A stretch of DNA of 64,000 nucleotides from Putridiphycobacter roseus. Its GTDB lineage: Bacteria; Bacteroidota; Bacteroidia; Flavobacteriales_D; Crocinitomicaceae. Positions 54,147 to 62,661 of the stretch are shown here, piece after piece. The stretch spans positions 29,031 to 93,030 of the forward strand of contig NZ_QKSB01000011.1 in the NCBI RefSeq assembly GCF_003234935.1, read 5' to 3'. The first letter of the stretch is position 1. Each line of letters opens with the position of its first letter. Position numbers and translations under genes: made by a program. A model generated the notes under the pieces. It worked only from the letters and a program-made list of their open reading frames with translations. It did no database searches and was not told the DNA's origin.

Positions 54147-55490
54147 ATGAATAATTTTAAGGTTAAAACCGTAATATTTCTAGGTATATTCTCCATATTC
54201 TGTGTTTTAACAATTCAGTTTTTTTGGGTAAAAAAAAATATTGAATATCAAAATACGAATATTAAAATTCAAAATTTTCAAGATAGTCTCAATTTTAAAC
54301 AGTTTAATGAAAATGTAAGTCTAGCACTTAAAAATGTAGCGACCGAAATTCAAAGGATTAATAAACAAAAAAGTGATTTGTATGGAAAGGTAAAACAACA
54401 ATCTTCTAATTATTTCACAGTGGAGTTAGAAGATACTCTGCATCCTTATTTATTAGAAAGTTTATTGAAATCCGAATTTTATAACCAAAACATAAAAGAT
54501 GATTTTAGATACGGGATTTATGATTGCTTTACAGATAGCATAATCTATGGTGATTTTATTAAGTTTAAAGGCGACTCTGTATTCGTAATTGAAAACAATA
54601 AAAATATTGATGGTAAACTACAAAATAAACTAGATACAGATGTGCACTATTTTGCAGTGTCATTCCCTAATCGTCAAAACTATTCTATTGAAAATGTGCC
54701 GGAAAATGTAACGCCATGGTACTATATGTTCGCAATATTATTATTTATTCTTGCCTATTTTGTATATACAGTCCTAATTATTTTACGCCAGAAAAAGTTG
54801 TCGGATATAAAAAATGATTTTATCAATAATATGACGCATGAGCTGAAGACACCAATTTCTACTATTCGTTTGTCAAGTGAAGCCTTGTTAAATGGTACCA
54901 ATAATTCTCCTGAAAAATTAGAAAGGTTTGCTAGTATTATATATAAAGAGAATAAACGATTAGAGCAACAAGTCGAAAGGGTGTTGAATATGGCTAAATT
55001 GGATAAAGGAGAAGTGAAATTGAAAATTTCCACCTTTGATGTGCATGAAATTATTGAAGAGGCGAAAGATAATTTAGAATTTAACCAACTGGATGAGGGC
55101 GGAGGAGGTATTGAGTTAGATCTCAAAGCGAACCATTTTATTATCCAATCGGATATGGTACATTTTACTAATGTTATCTATAACTTGTTGGATAATGCAA
55201 TTAAGTATACAGATAAAGTACCACAGATAAAAATTAGTACTTATAATGTAAAACATAAAATAGCCATTCAAATTAAAGACAATGGTAATGGTATTTCTAA
55301 AGACAACCTTAGGTTTATTTTTGATAAGTTTTATAGAGTGCCAACTGGTAATTTACACGACGTAAAAGGTTTCGGACTAGGATTGTTTTACGTGAAATCT
55401 ATCATAGAACAACTCAATGGTACCGTACAGGTCAAAAGTCATTTGGGTGTGGGGAGCGAGTTTACCATTTTATTACCTTTAAATAATTAA
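54147..55490 (+). CDS. Sensor histidine kinase, RprX-like
   Basis: The 447-residue kinase has two transmembrane helices (about 8-28 and 190-212) flanking a periplasmic domain of ~160 residues, then a HisKA domain with His231 in NNMTHELKTPISTIRLSSEALL and a HATPase domain (NVIYNLLDNAIKYTD; IKDNGNGISKDNLRFIFDKFYRV; FGLGLFYVKSIIEQLNG). It precedes an OmpR-type regulator by 5 bp. The arrangement and phylum fit RprX-RprY, a pair described in Bacteroides; orthology is inferred. Confidence 0.9.
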   Translation: MNNFKVKTVIFLGIFSIFCVLTIQFFWVKKNIEYQNTNIKIQNFQDSLNFKQFNENVSLALKNVATEIQRINKQKSDLYGKVKQQSSNYFTVELEDTLHPYLLESLLKSEFYNQNIKDDFRYGIYDCFTDSIIYGDFIKFKGDSVFVIENNKNIDGKLQNKLDTDVHYFAVSFPNRQNYSIENVPENVTPWYYMFAILLFILAYFVYTVLIILRQKKLSDIKNDFINNMTHELKTPISTIRLSSEALLNGTNNSPEKLERFASIIYKENKRLEQQVERVLNMAKLDKGEVKLKISTFDVHEIIEEAKDNLEFNQLDEGGGGIELDLKANHFIIQSDMVHFTNVIYNLLDNAIKYTDKVPQIKISTYNVKHKIAIQIKDNGNGISKDNLRFIFDKFYRVPTGNLHDVKGFGLGLFYVKSIIEQLNGTVQVKSHLGVGSEFTILLPLNN

Positions 55491-55495
55491 TTTTT

Positions 55496-56194
55496 ATGAA
55501 TGAAGATATCAAAATATTATTAGTAGAAGACGATACGAATTTAGGTTTTGTCATTCATGATTATTTGAAAAATGCTGGATACCAAGTGCAATTATGCATC
55601 AATGGGGTGGAGGGATTAAAAGCTTTTAATGCCCAAACTTTTCATTTATGTATTTTAGATGTGATGATGCCTAAAAAAGATGGGTTTACCATGGCGAAAG
55701 ATATTAGAAGCCTAAAATCAAATGTCCCAATTCTATTTTTGACCGCTAAAGCGGAAGTGGAAGATAAAATTGAAGGACTTACTGTTGGTGGGGATGATTA
55801 TATTACAAAACCCTTTAATGCAGAGGAATTTTTGCTCCGTGTAAAATCTTTATTAAAACGATCAATTCCTGATTTTAAGGAAAAAGAACAAGAGGATTTT
55901 GAAATAGGGACTATTCTTTTTAAAAGTAAAGAGTTTCTTTTAGAATATAAAGATGGTGCTAAGCAAAAATTGACTAAAAAAGAATCAAGAATATTACATT
56001 TATTAATGTTGCATAAAGGTAAAGTCTTGCCCCGTGACATTGTTTTGAATGCCGTATGGGGACAAGATGATTATTTTGTAGGTAGAAGTTTGGATGTGTT
56101 TATTTCAAAATTGAGGAAATATTTAAAATCAGAAGAAAAAGTGAGTATCAATAATGTACACGGCGTAGGATTTAAATTGGTAGTTGAAGATTAG
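55496..56194 (+). CDS. OmpR-family response regulator, RprY-like
   Basis: The 232-residue regulator has a receiver domain (ILLVEDDTNLGFVI; phospho-acceptor Asp55 in LCILDVMMPKKDG; LTAKAEVEDKIEGLTVGGDDYITKPF) and a winged-helix domain (LTKKESRILHLLMLHKGKVLPRDIVLNAVWG; RSLDVFISKLRKYL). It is cotranscribed with the kinase at 54147 and overlaps the convergent pdxJ end by 4 bp. Confidence 0.93.
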   Translation: MNEDIKILLVEDDTNLGFVIHDYLKNAGYQVQLCINGVEGLKAFNAQTFHLCILDVMMPKKDGFTMAKDIRSLKSNVPILFLTAKAEVEDKIEGLTVGGDDYITKPFNAEEFLLRVKSLLKRSIPDFKEKEQEDFEIGTILFKSKEFLLEYKDGAKQKLTKKESRILHLLMLHKGKVLPRDIVLNAVWGQDDYFVGRSLDVFISKLRKYLKSEEKVSINNVHGVGFKLVVED

Positions 56195-56910
56195 TCCACT
56201 AATAAGTCTTTATACATTTTTACCGTATTTTCTAATCCTAAATACAAAGCATCTGAAATTAAAGCATGGCCAATAGATACCTCAAGTAACCCTGGTATAT
56301 TTTGCTTGAAAAACTTTAAATTCTCTAAACTTAAGTCATGTCCAGCATTAATGCCTAGGTTAAGTTTCTCTGCTAATTCTGCGCACTTTGTAAAAGGTGC
56401 TATCGCTTTTGCTTTATCATTAGAAAATTGCGCTGCGTAAGGTCCCGTGTAAAACTCAATCCTATCTACGCCAATTTCTGCCGAAGCTGCTATCATCTCT
56501 TCATTGGTTTCAATAAAAATGGAAGTACGTATTCCCATTGCTTTTATTTCTTGGTTTATTTTTTTTAGAAATTCAAAATGTTCTAAAGTGTCCCAACCAG
56601 CATTAGAGGTTAACACGCCTGGTGGATCAGGTACTAAAGTCGCTTGTGTGGGTTTTACCTCTTTTAGTAACGCCATAAAACGATCATTTGGATAACCTTC
56701 AATGTTATACTCCGTGTAGACTACTTTTTTTAAGTCGTACACGTCTTTTTTGGTGATATGTCTTTCGTCTGGTCGAGGGTGAATAGTGATGCCTTCAGCT
56801 CCGAATGATTGAATTTGTTTCGCGGCTTCCACTAAATTTGGCGTATTGCCTCCTCTAGCGTTTCTTATTGTCGCAATTTTATTGATATTTACGCTGAGTT
56901 TTGTCCCCAT
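56191..56910 (-). CDS. pdxJ: Pyridoxine 5'-phosphate synthase
   Basis: PdxJ closes the ring in DXP-dependent vitamin B6 synthesis. The 239-residue TIM barrel shows LSVNINKIATIRNARGGNTPNLV at the start, GITIHPRPDERHI near residue 38, EGYPNDRFMALL, LVPDPPGVLTSNAGW near residue 92, DRIEFYTGPYA and NAGHDLSLENL near residue 190 and EVSIGHALISDALYLGLE at the end. Confidence 0.96.
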   Translation of the reverse strand: MGTKLSVNINKIATIRNARGGNTPNLVEAAKQIQSFGAEGITIHPRPDERHITKKDVYDLKKVVYTEYNIEGYPNDRFMALLKEVKPTQATLVPDPPGVLTSNAGWDTLEHFEFLKKINQEIKAMGIRTSIFIETNEEMIAASAEIGVDRIEFYTGPYAAQFSNDKAKAIAPFTKCAELAEKLNLGINAGHDLSLENLKFFKQNIPGLLEVSIGHALISDALYLGLENTVKMYKDLLVD

Positions 56911-57020
56911 TTTTTTAAAGTATTATATACATTTACGCTACAAAAATATAATTAAAGAAAATAAATACTTTACTTTGTTTATTATATTTATAAGCAATTG
57001 AGGCTAAATTACATTTCAAC

Positions 57021-57683
57021 ATGAGAGCAGAAGAATTAATTTCTGAATACATACCACCTATTAAGTACACAGAATCAGGCGAAAAGGCGCTGAATTGGAT
57101 GAATGAATTTAGGGTGAATCACTTGGCCGTTGTAGATGGAAAAAATTATATCGGTATCGTTTCAGATGATGATATTTACGATATGAAGGATCCGAAAAAT
57201 AGCCTTAAATCTGAATTGCCTTACCTTCAAAATCCTTTTGTTTATGGAGATAGTCATATTTATGACGTGTTAAAAACAATCGCCAATGCAAAAATTACCA
57301 TTGTGCCTGTATTGAATAGAAACAACGAGTATATCGGTTGCACGGATTTATTGTTTCTTATCTCACAAATTACAGCGGTAAGTTCAATGAAAGAAGCTGG
57401 TGGGGTGATAGTGTTAGAAATGAATAAACATGATTATTCATTGACGCAAATAGCTCGAATTGTAGAAGAAAATGATGCTAAAATACTTAGTAGTTATGTT
57501 TCTTCTTTAACTGATAGTACCAATGTTCAAGTAACTTTAAAAATTAATTCAACAGAAATAGATTCCATTCTAAGAACTTTTGAACGTTATGATTATTTTA
57601 TTAAAGAATCTTATTCTGAAGGGGAGTACTTTGAAGACCTGAAAAATAGATATGATGAACTAATGAACTATTTAAAACTTTAA
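57021..57683 (+). CDS. CBS-domain protein
   Basis: The 220-residue cytoplasmic protein has two CBS domains in the N-terminal half (NHLAVVDGKNYIGIVSDDDIYD near residue 35; ITIVPVLNRNNEYIGCTDLLFLIS near residue 93), then an ACT-like region (GGVIVLEMNKHDYSLTQIARIVEENDAKI). CBS pairs bind adenine nucleotides. It sits 2 bp before nadK in an operon order frequent in Bacteroidota, which suggests a nucleotide-sensing role; this is inference. Confidence 0.85.
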   Translation: MRAEELISEYIPPIKYTESGEKALNWMNEFRVNHLAVVDGKNYIGIVSDDDIYDMKDPKNSLKSELPYLQNPFVYGDSHIYDVLKTIANAKITIVPVLNRNNEYIGCTDLLFLISQITAVSSMKEAGGVIVLEMNKHDYSLTQIARIVEENDAKILSSYVSSLTDSTNVQVTLKINSTEIDSILRTFERYDYFIKESYSEGEYFEDLKNRYDELMNYLKL

Positions 57684-57685
57684 GT

Positions 57686-58564
57686 ATGAAAATTGCAATC
57701 TACGGTAAAAATTTTCAAGATAGCTTTATTCCTTATATTCAAGATTTATTTAATACGCTAAGTTTGTATGATTGGGAGTACACCATCTACGAGCCTTTTC
57801 ATCAGTTTCTTAAAGAAAGATTGGTAATTAAAGATAATTTGGATTTATACACTAATCATGAAGACTTAGCAAAAGATACTGAATTGTTAATTAGTATAGG
57901 AGGGGATGGTACTTTTCTTGAAACAATTCATATCGTAAAAGATAGCCACATTCCAATACTAGGTGTGAATACAGGAAGATTAGGCTTTCTAGCGTCAACT
58001 CAAAAAGATGAAATTAAAGAGGTGCTAGATAAGATTAACCATAAAAAATATAGACTGCAATCTCGATCCTTAATTCAAGTGAATTCGGAAAGTAATCTGT
58101 TTGATGGAAATAATGTGGCATTGAATGAAGTGACAGTTCATAAAAAAGATAGTTCAAGTATGATAACCATTCATACTTATATTGACGACTTGTATTTAAA
58201 CTCTTACTGGGCAGATGGCTTGATTATCGCGACACCAACCGGATCTACAGCTTACTCTTTGAGTTGTGGGGGACCAATTGTTGTGCCTGGAGCAAATGAT
58301 TTTATTATTACCCCTATTGCACCGCATAATTTAAATGTCCGACCAGTAGTTGTGCCAGATTCAAGAAAAATCACACTGAAAATTGAAGGTAGAAGTCATG
58401 AATTCTTATGTTCTATGGATTCTCGTTCCGAAACGGTAGCTTTTTCAACAGAATTGATAATTAGTAAGGCAAATTATAATATTGATGTAATTCAAAGTGA
58501 TGATCAAAACTTTTTGAATACAATTCGAAATAAAATGATGTGGGGAATTGATAGGAGAAACTAA
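57686..58564 (+). CDS. nadK: NAD kinase
   Basis: NadK phosphorylates NAD to NADP. The 292-residue protein has the GGDGTFLETIHIV motif near residue 75, LGVNTGRLGFLAS near residue 93, NEVTVHKKDSSSM near residue 150 and ATPTGSTAYSLSCGGPIV near residue 183. It lies between the CBS gene and porQ. Confidence 0.96.
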   Translation: MKIAIYGKNFQDSFIPYIQDLFNTLSLYDWEYTIYEPFHQFLKERLVIKDNLDLYTNHEDLAKDTELLISIGGDGTFLETIHIVKDSHIPILGVNTGRLGFLASTQKDEIKEVLDKINHKKYRLQSRSLIQVNSESNLFDGNNVALNEVTVHKKDSSSMITIHTYIDDLYLNSYWADGLIIATPTGSTAYSLSCGGPIVVPGANDFIITPIAPHNLNVRPVVVPDSRKITLKIEGRSHEFLCSMDSRSETVAFSTELIISKANYNIDVIQSDDQNFLNTIRNKMMWGIDRRN

Positions 58565-58594
58565 AATAAACGAATTAATTCTACGTTTAGGTAA

Positions 58595-59650
58595 ATGATG
58601 AACATAAAAACAAACTTATTCTGCTTATTCTTATTTGTATCCAGTTCGGTGATGAGTCAAATTGGTGGACAAAGTGCATTTCAATTTCTTGACTTAAATT
58701 TTAATGCGCGATCCGCTGCACTCGGAGGAGATTTTGGGGCGGCTAATGATAATGATATTAACTTAAGTGTCCTCAATCCTGCTAGTATAAATACACAAAT
58801 GGATAAAAATGTTGCCCTTAACCATGCTTTTTATCCTGCAGGAATAAATTATGGACAATTAATGATCGGTCATGATTTTGAAAAAATTGGTATGGTGGTA
58901 ATGCATATGCGTTATGTTGCTTATGGAAAATTTAATAGAACTGACCCTGCAGGAAACGATTTAGGGACTTTTACTGCTGGAGATTATGCAATTGGTGCCG
59001 GATACGGAAAAAAATTAAATGAAAGATTTAGTATTGGAGGTAATGTAAATCTTATCTTCTCCCAGTTAGAATCTTACTTTGCATTTGGTGTAGGGATAGA
59101 TTTTGCTGTAATGTACCAAAGTGAAGATGAGAATGTAATCGCACATATTACAGCACGAAATGTAGGAGTACAATTTAAAGGGTATACTAAAAGTAACAGA
59201 GAACCACTTCCAATTGAGGTACTCGCTGGCGTTTCTTATAAGTTAAATCATGCCCCATTTAGGTTTAGCCTAGTTGCACACGATCTTACCGATTGGGATT
59301 TGTCCTATTTAGCGCCTTTTGAAGGACCGCTTATTGATCCTTTAAATCCAGACGATACCTTAGCAGACCCAAGTATATCATTTTTAGACAAGACTTTCCG
59401 TCATCTAAATTTAGGCGTAGAGATTATTCCAACGGATAATTTCTCTTTGAGAATTGGCTATAACTTTAATAGAAGACAAACTTTTATTATCCCAGATAGA
59501 ATTAGTATAACTGGCTTTTCTGCCGGTGTAGGGTTTAGAGTGAAAAAATTGGATTTTAATTATTCTATTGTTTTTGATTCCCCAGCAGGAAGCACGAATA
59601 TGTTAAGTATTACTTCCAATTTTTCTGAATGGAAAAAAACGAAGTCTTAA
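58595..59650 (+). CDS. porQ: Type IX secretion system protein PorQ
   Basis: The 351-residue protein has a signal peptide (ending VMSQ) and the PorQ/PorV-like barrel signature GQSAFQFLDLNFNARSAALGGDFGAANDNDINL near residue 25, later GDYAIGAGYGKKLNERFSIGGNVNLIFSQLESY and a C-terminal KKLDFNYSIVFD strand. PorQ takes part in export and attachment of T9SS cargo. Start at either of the first two Met codons. Confidence 0.9.
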   Translation: MMNIKTNLFCLFLFVSSSVMSQIGGQSAFQFLDLNFNARSAALGGDFGAANDNDINLSVLNPASINTQMDKNVALNHAFYPAGINYGQLMIGHDFEKIGMVVMHMRYVAYGKFNRTDPAGNDLGTFTAGDYAIGAGYGKKLNERFSIGGNVNLIFSQLESYFAFGVGIDFAVMYQSEDENVIAHITARNVGVQFKGYTKSNREPLPIEVLAGVSYKLNHAPFRFSLVAHDLTDWDLSYLAPFEGPLIDPLNPDDTLADPSISFLDKTFRHLNLGVEIIPTDNFSLRIGYNFNRRQTFIIPDRISITGFSAGVGFRVKKLDFNYSIVFDSPAGSTNMLSITSNFSEWKKTKS

Positions 59651-60282
59651 AGAAGTGTAATTTTTCCTCTGCCTAATTTAACAATTCCTTCATTCTCTAA
59701 TTGCTTTAGTAAGCGAGAAACAACCTCTCTTGATGTATTCATGTCTACCGCAATTTCTTGATGAGAAATGTGTAAAATGTTATTCTTAGTTGTCCTAGCT
59801 GTTTCTTGAATGTAATGCAAAATTCGTTCATCCATTTTTTTAAACGCCAATTGATCTACTGCATATAGCATATCGTTAAAACGTTGTGTCATAGATTGGA
59901 AAATATAGTTTCTCCAAACTTCATAATCCTTAATCCAATGATCCATAAACTGATTAGGAATACTCAGAAAAACAGCGTCTTCTTCAATTATCGCTCTAAT
60001 ATTACTTCTTGTTTTATTTAAACAACAAGAAACCGTTGTAGCACAAGTGTTACCCGAATTTACATAGTATAAAAACACCTCGTTACCTTCTTCGTCTTCT
60101 CTTAATATTTTTAAAGAACCAGAAAGGATTAAAGGAAAGGATTCCATGTTCTCATCCAAGTCAATTAATATCTCCCCTTCCTTTAAACTAATAATTTTTG
60201 AATTATTTATTATGTCTTTAACCAATGCTAGGTCATTTAATTGCGGGTATACCGCTAAAAAGTCATTTTCTGTGATTGCCAT
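59647..60282 (-). CDS. Crp/Fnr-family transcriptional regulator
   Basis: The 211-residue regulator has an N-terminal cyclic-nucleotide-like barrel (FPLILSGSLKILREDEEGNEVFLYYVNSG near residue 48) and a winged helix (ISHQEIAVDMNTSREVVSRLLKQLENEGIV near residue 170). The barrel carries TCATTVSCC (residues about 82-90), in the place where Crp proteins bind cAMP phosphate, so three Cys residues may replace nucleotide sensing with redox or metal sensing. Convergent with porQ (4-bp overlap) and divergent from an OmpA-like gene. Confidence 0.88.
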   Translation of the reverse strand: MAITENDFLAVYPQLNDLALVKDIINNSKIISLKEGEILIDLDENMESFPLILSGSLKILREDEEGNEVFLYYVNSGNTCATTVSCCLNKTRSNIRAIIEEDAVFLSIPNQFMDHWIKDYEVWRNYIFQSMTQRFNDMLYAVDQLAFKKMDERILHYIQETARTTKNNILHISHQEIAVDMNTSREVVSRLLKQLENEGIVKLGRGKITLL

Positions 60283-60393
60283 TATAATTTCATGTATGTA
60301 ACTTAATTGTAATTTTACGTAAACTAAAAGTAGTAAAATGTATTCAAATAATACTTATTAATTTTTGGAATAAAAATTGCAAATAAATAATCC

Positions 60394-61269
60394 ATGAGAA
60401 AAATGTTTTATCAACTTATATTTTTGTTGATTTTCCAATTAAATGCATTCACACAAAGTTTTTTTGAAGGTACTTGGCAAGGTGTTATTGAGCAAAGTGG
60501 AATGACTAATCCTAAGCCTTTAGCATTTTGGATTGAGTTTAATATTGAGGAATCTACTAATGTAATTAATGGGACTTCTAGAAATGAAATACCTTTTACC
60601 GATAATTATGCTTTAAAATCTTTTCAAGGTAAGGTAAAAAGTGCTAATCAATTATTCTTCGAAGAAGTTATGTTGGGGAATGAAAAGAATGAAGGTAATA
60701 ATTTTTGGTGTTTAATTAATGCAGAATTGACTTATAATGATTCAACAGGCTACTTAAAAGGTAGGTTTACTTCTAAGGATTGTCGCGCTTATTCTGGTGA
60801 AATTACCTTGTTCAAGTCAAAATACCAAATGTCCCAAGGAGATACAATATCTAAATACCATTCCTGGGTGACTAATTTTCAAAATGATTTAAAAAGAGGG
60901 TGGAATGCTTATTATGTCCGTGCTAAAGATATGCGTGATTTTGAAATTAAACCTGTTTACTTTGATCATGATAAAGCGGTAGTTAGCGACGAGTTTAATG
61001 CCTACCTAAAACAAATGGTAAGTGTCGTTCAATCACATTCTGATTTGAGAATAAAAATAATTGGACATACAGATTCAAATGGTTCAAATAATTACAACAT
61101 TCAATTGTCTGAAAAAAGAGCGAATAGGGTAGAAAAGATTTTAGAGGGGTATGGTATGCCACCCGATCGAGTTATTATAGAGTATAGAGGAGAAACGGAT
61201 CCCATAGCAGCCAATAATACTGCCTTAGGAAAAAAGTTAAACCGCCGTGTAGATTTTGAATTCGATTAA
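60394..61269 (+). CDS. OmpA-family protein with N-terminal beta domain
   Basis: The 291-residue protein has a signal peptide (ending NAFTQ), a domain of about 130 residues (FFEGTWQGVIEQSG near residue 23), and a C-terminal OmpA domain (VKPVYFDHDKAVVSDEFNAYL-like start; LRIKIIGHTDSNGSNNYNIQLSEKRANRV; NRRVDFEFD). Likely a peptidoglycan-linked envelope protein. The TAA stop overlaps the convergent isochorismate synthase stop. Confidence 0.87.
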   Translation: MRKMFYQLIFLLIFQLNAFTQSFFEGTWQGVIEQSGMTNPKPLAFWIEFNIEESTNVINGTSRNEIPFTDNYALKSFQGKVKSANQLFFEEVMLGNEKNEGNNFWCLINAELTYNDSTGYLKGRFTSKDCRAYSGEITLFKSKYQMSQGDTISKYHSWVTNFQNDLKRGWNAYYVRAKDMRDFEIKPVYFDHDKAVVSDEFNAYLKQMVSVVQSHSDLRIKIIGHTDSNGSNNYNIQLSEKRANRVEKILEGYGMPPDRVIIEYRGETDPIAANNTALGKKLNRRVDFEFD

Positions 61270-62237
61270 CGTAAAAAATGATCGAGGGTTTTTGCTTTGT
61301 GTAACGTTTCATGCCATTCTAATGCAGGGTCTGAATCGCAAGTGATACCACCACCAAGATATAAATAGGCATAGTTTGCATCTATTTCCATACATCTTAA
61401 GTTGACAAATAGATCTAGTTGGTTAGAATTTACTAATCCTAAAAATCCCGTATAATATCTCCTTTTGTGTTGTTCAAAGTGCTGTATTTCTTTTAATGCT
61501 TCATTTTTAGGTAGTCCACACGTGGCAGGAGTAGGGTGGAGGTCTTTAATGATCTGACCTGTGTACGAATTTTTTATTGTGGTATTAAAAATGGTTTTTA
61601 AATGTGATACTACACCCGTGTTGATGGTTGAAGGTCCATTAATCTCCGTGTTTTCACATTGGTTCTTCTTTAATTGTTCCGCTATAAAGTCACTTACTAT
61701 TTGCTGTTCTACTATCTCTTTGGTTCCCCAAGGTGTAGCTGGATCTAATTTAGTGCCAGCTAATGATACGGTAGTGAGCTTTTGATGGTCTTTTTTTAAA
61801 AATTGCTCAGGAGTAGCCCCTACCCATGTGCCAACATTTTCTATACTTATTATATAGTTAAAACTATTTGGATAGGATTCGTTTAAAGATTTGAAAATGG
61901 CTAAAGGATTTCTGTGATAACGCTCTTTCTGAATTCTAGAGAAAACAATTTTTTGAATAGGAGATGTCCTGATCTTTTCTATAATAGTACTACATGTTTC
62001 TAGGTAAGCCTGTTTTGAAATTATCTCGTGCTCATGGGGATGGTAAAAAAAATCAAAAGATTCCTGCTCAATAGTGTTTAATTGATCTAAGAATAAATTC
62101 TTCTCATTATCAAATGCGTGAAAAACAAACCCCTCTCCTTTATTTAAAAAATCAAAAGCACTAATTTCTTGAGCTCTTCCTGCTAAATAAATAGGAATAA
62201 CCGATTCTGGATGACGATATGCAAGGAAAGCTTTAAT
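61266..62237 (-). CDS. menF: Isochorismate synthase-family protein with non-canonical ATT start
   Basis: The frame of about 323 codons is intact and carries the chorismate-binding signature: IVFSRIQKERY, VGTWVGATPEQFL, SLAGTK, WGTKEIVEQQIVSDFI, LHPTPATCGLPKNEALKEI, HKRRYYTGFLGLV, DLFVNLRCMEI, YLYLGGGI and EWHETLHKAKTL. Isochorismate synthase starts menaquinone or siderophore synthesis. No ATG, GTG or TTG exists in frame until the ATG of LRCMEI near the C-terminus, and a stop lies at 62262. The best start is ATT at 62237-62235, one base overlapping the TAA of the thioesterase gene (ATTAA). A frameshift on the A8 run at 62245-62252 is the alternative. Symbol assigned by family only. Confidence 0.85.
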   Translation of the reverse strand: MKAFLAYRHPESVIPIYLAGRAQEISAFDFLNKGEGFVFHAFDNEKNLFLDQLNTIEQESFDFFYHPHEHEIISKQAYLETCSTIIEKIRTSPIQKIVFSRIQKERYHRNPLAIFKSLNESYPNSFNYIISIENVGTWVGATPEQFLKKDHQKLTTVSLAGTKLDPATPWGTKEIVEQQIVSDFIAEQLKKNQCENTEINGPSTINTGVVSHLKTIFNTTIKNSYTGQIIKDLHPTPATCGLPKNEALKEIQHFEQHKRRYYTGFLGLVNSNQLDLFVNLRCMEIDANYAYLYLGGGITCDSDPALEWHETLHKAKTLDHFLR

Positions 62238-62661
62238 GTTTAGATTTTTTTTGAATAACCATTACCGTTAATCTACCAATGCAAATTAACTCCTCTAAAT
62301 CATTCTTAATTTCCACTTGCCATAAATGTGTGGATTTACCGCAGTGTAAAAGTTTGCCCTTAGCATGTACCATTCCGCTTTTAACTCCTTTTATATGGTT
62401 AGCGTTAATTTCAAGTCCCACTATTGCTTCCTTTTCTAAATCAACACATAATGCCGATCCTAATGAACCAATGCTTTCTATCAGTGCAGCGCTTGCTCCG
62501 CCATGTAAAAGTCCCATTGGTTGATGGGTGCTTGCATTAACTGGCATAGTTGCTTTTAAAAAATCGGTTCCCACTTCAGTAAATTTAATTGATAATGTTT
62601 CCATTAGCGTATTACTATTCATGGAATTTAATTTTTCTAGTGATGGAATATGTCTAATCAT
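62233..62661 (-). CDS. Hotdog-fold acyl-CoA thioesterase (PaaI/MenI-like)
   Basis: The 142-residue protein has the PaaI-type motif THQPMGLLHGGASAALIESIGSLGS near residue 45 and GLEINANHIKGVKSGMVHAKGKLLHCGKSTHLWQVEI. Together with the adjacent isochorismate synthase, hydrolysis of 1,4-dihydroxy-2-naphthoyl-CoA in menaquinone synthesis is the most likely role. It overlaps the upstream permease gene by 4 bp, and its stop codon overlaps the isochorismate synthase start. Confidence 0.83.
   Translation of the reverse strand: MIRHIPSLEKLNSMNSNTLMETLSIKFTEVGTDFLKATMPVNASTHQPMGLLHGGASAALIESIGSLGSALCVDLEKEAIVGLEINANHIKGVKSGMVHAKGKLLHCGKSTHLWQVEIKNDLEELICIGRLTVMVIQKKSKH

Noticed and set aside
60315..60324. 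Palindrome TTTACGTAAA-like between the Crp/Fnr gene and the OmpA gene
   Set aside because: It does not resemble TGTGA-N6-TCACA or the Fnr site, and short AT-rich palindromes are frequent here.
61561..61785. Plus-strand 74-residue frame inside the isochorismate synthase region
   Set aside because: The opposite strand carries the conserved chorismate-binding enzyme in an intact frame; the plus-strand frame is a shadow.
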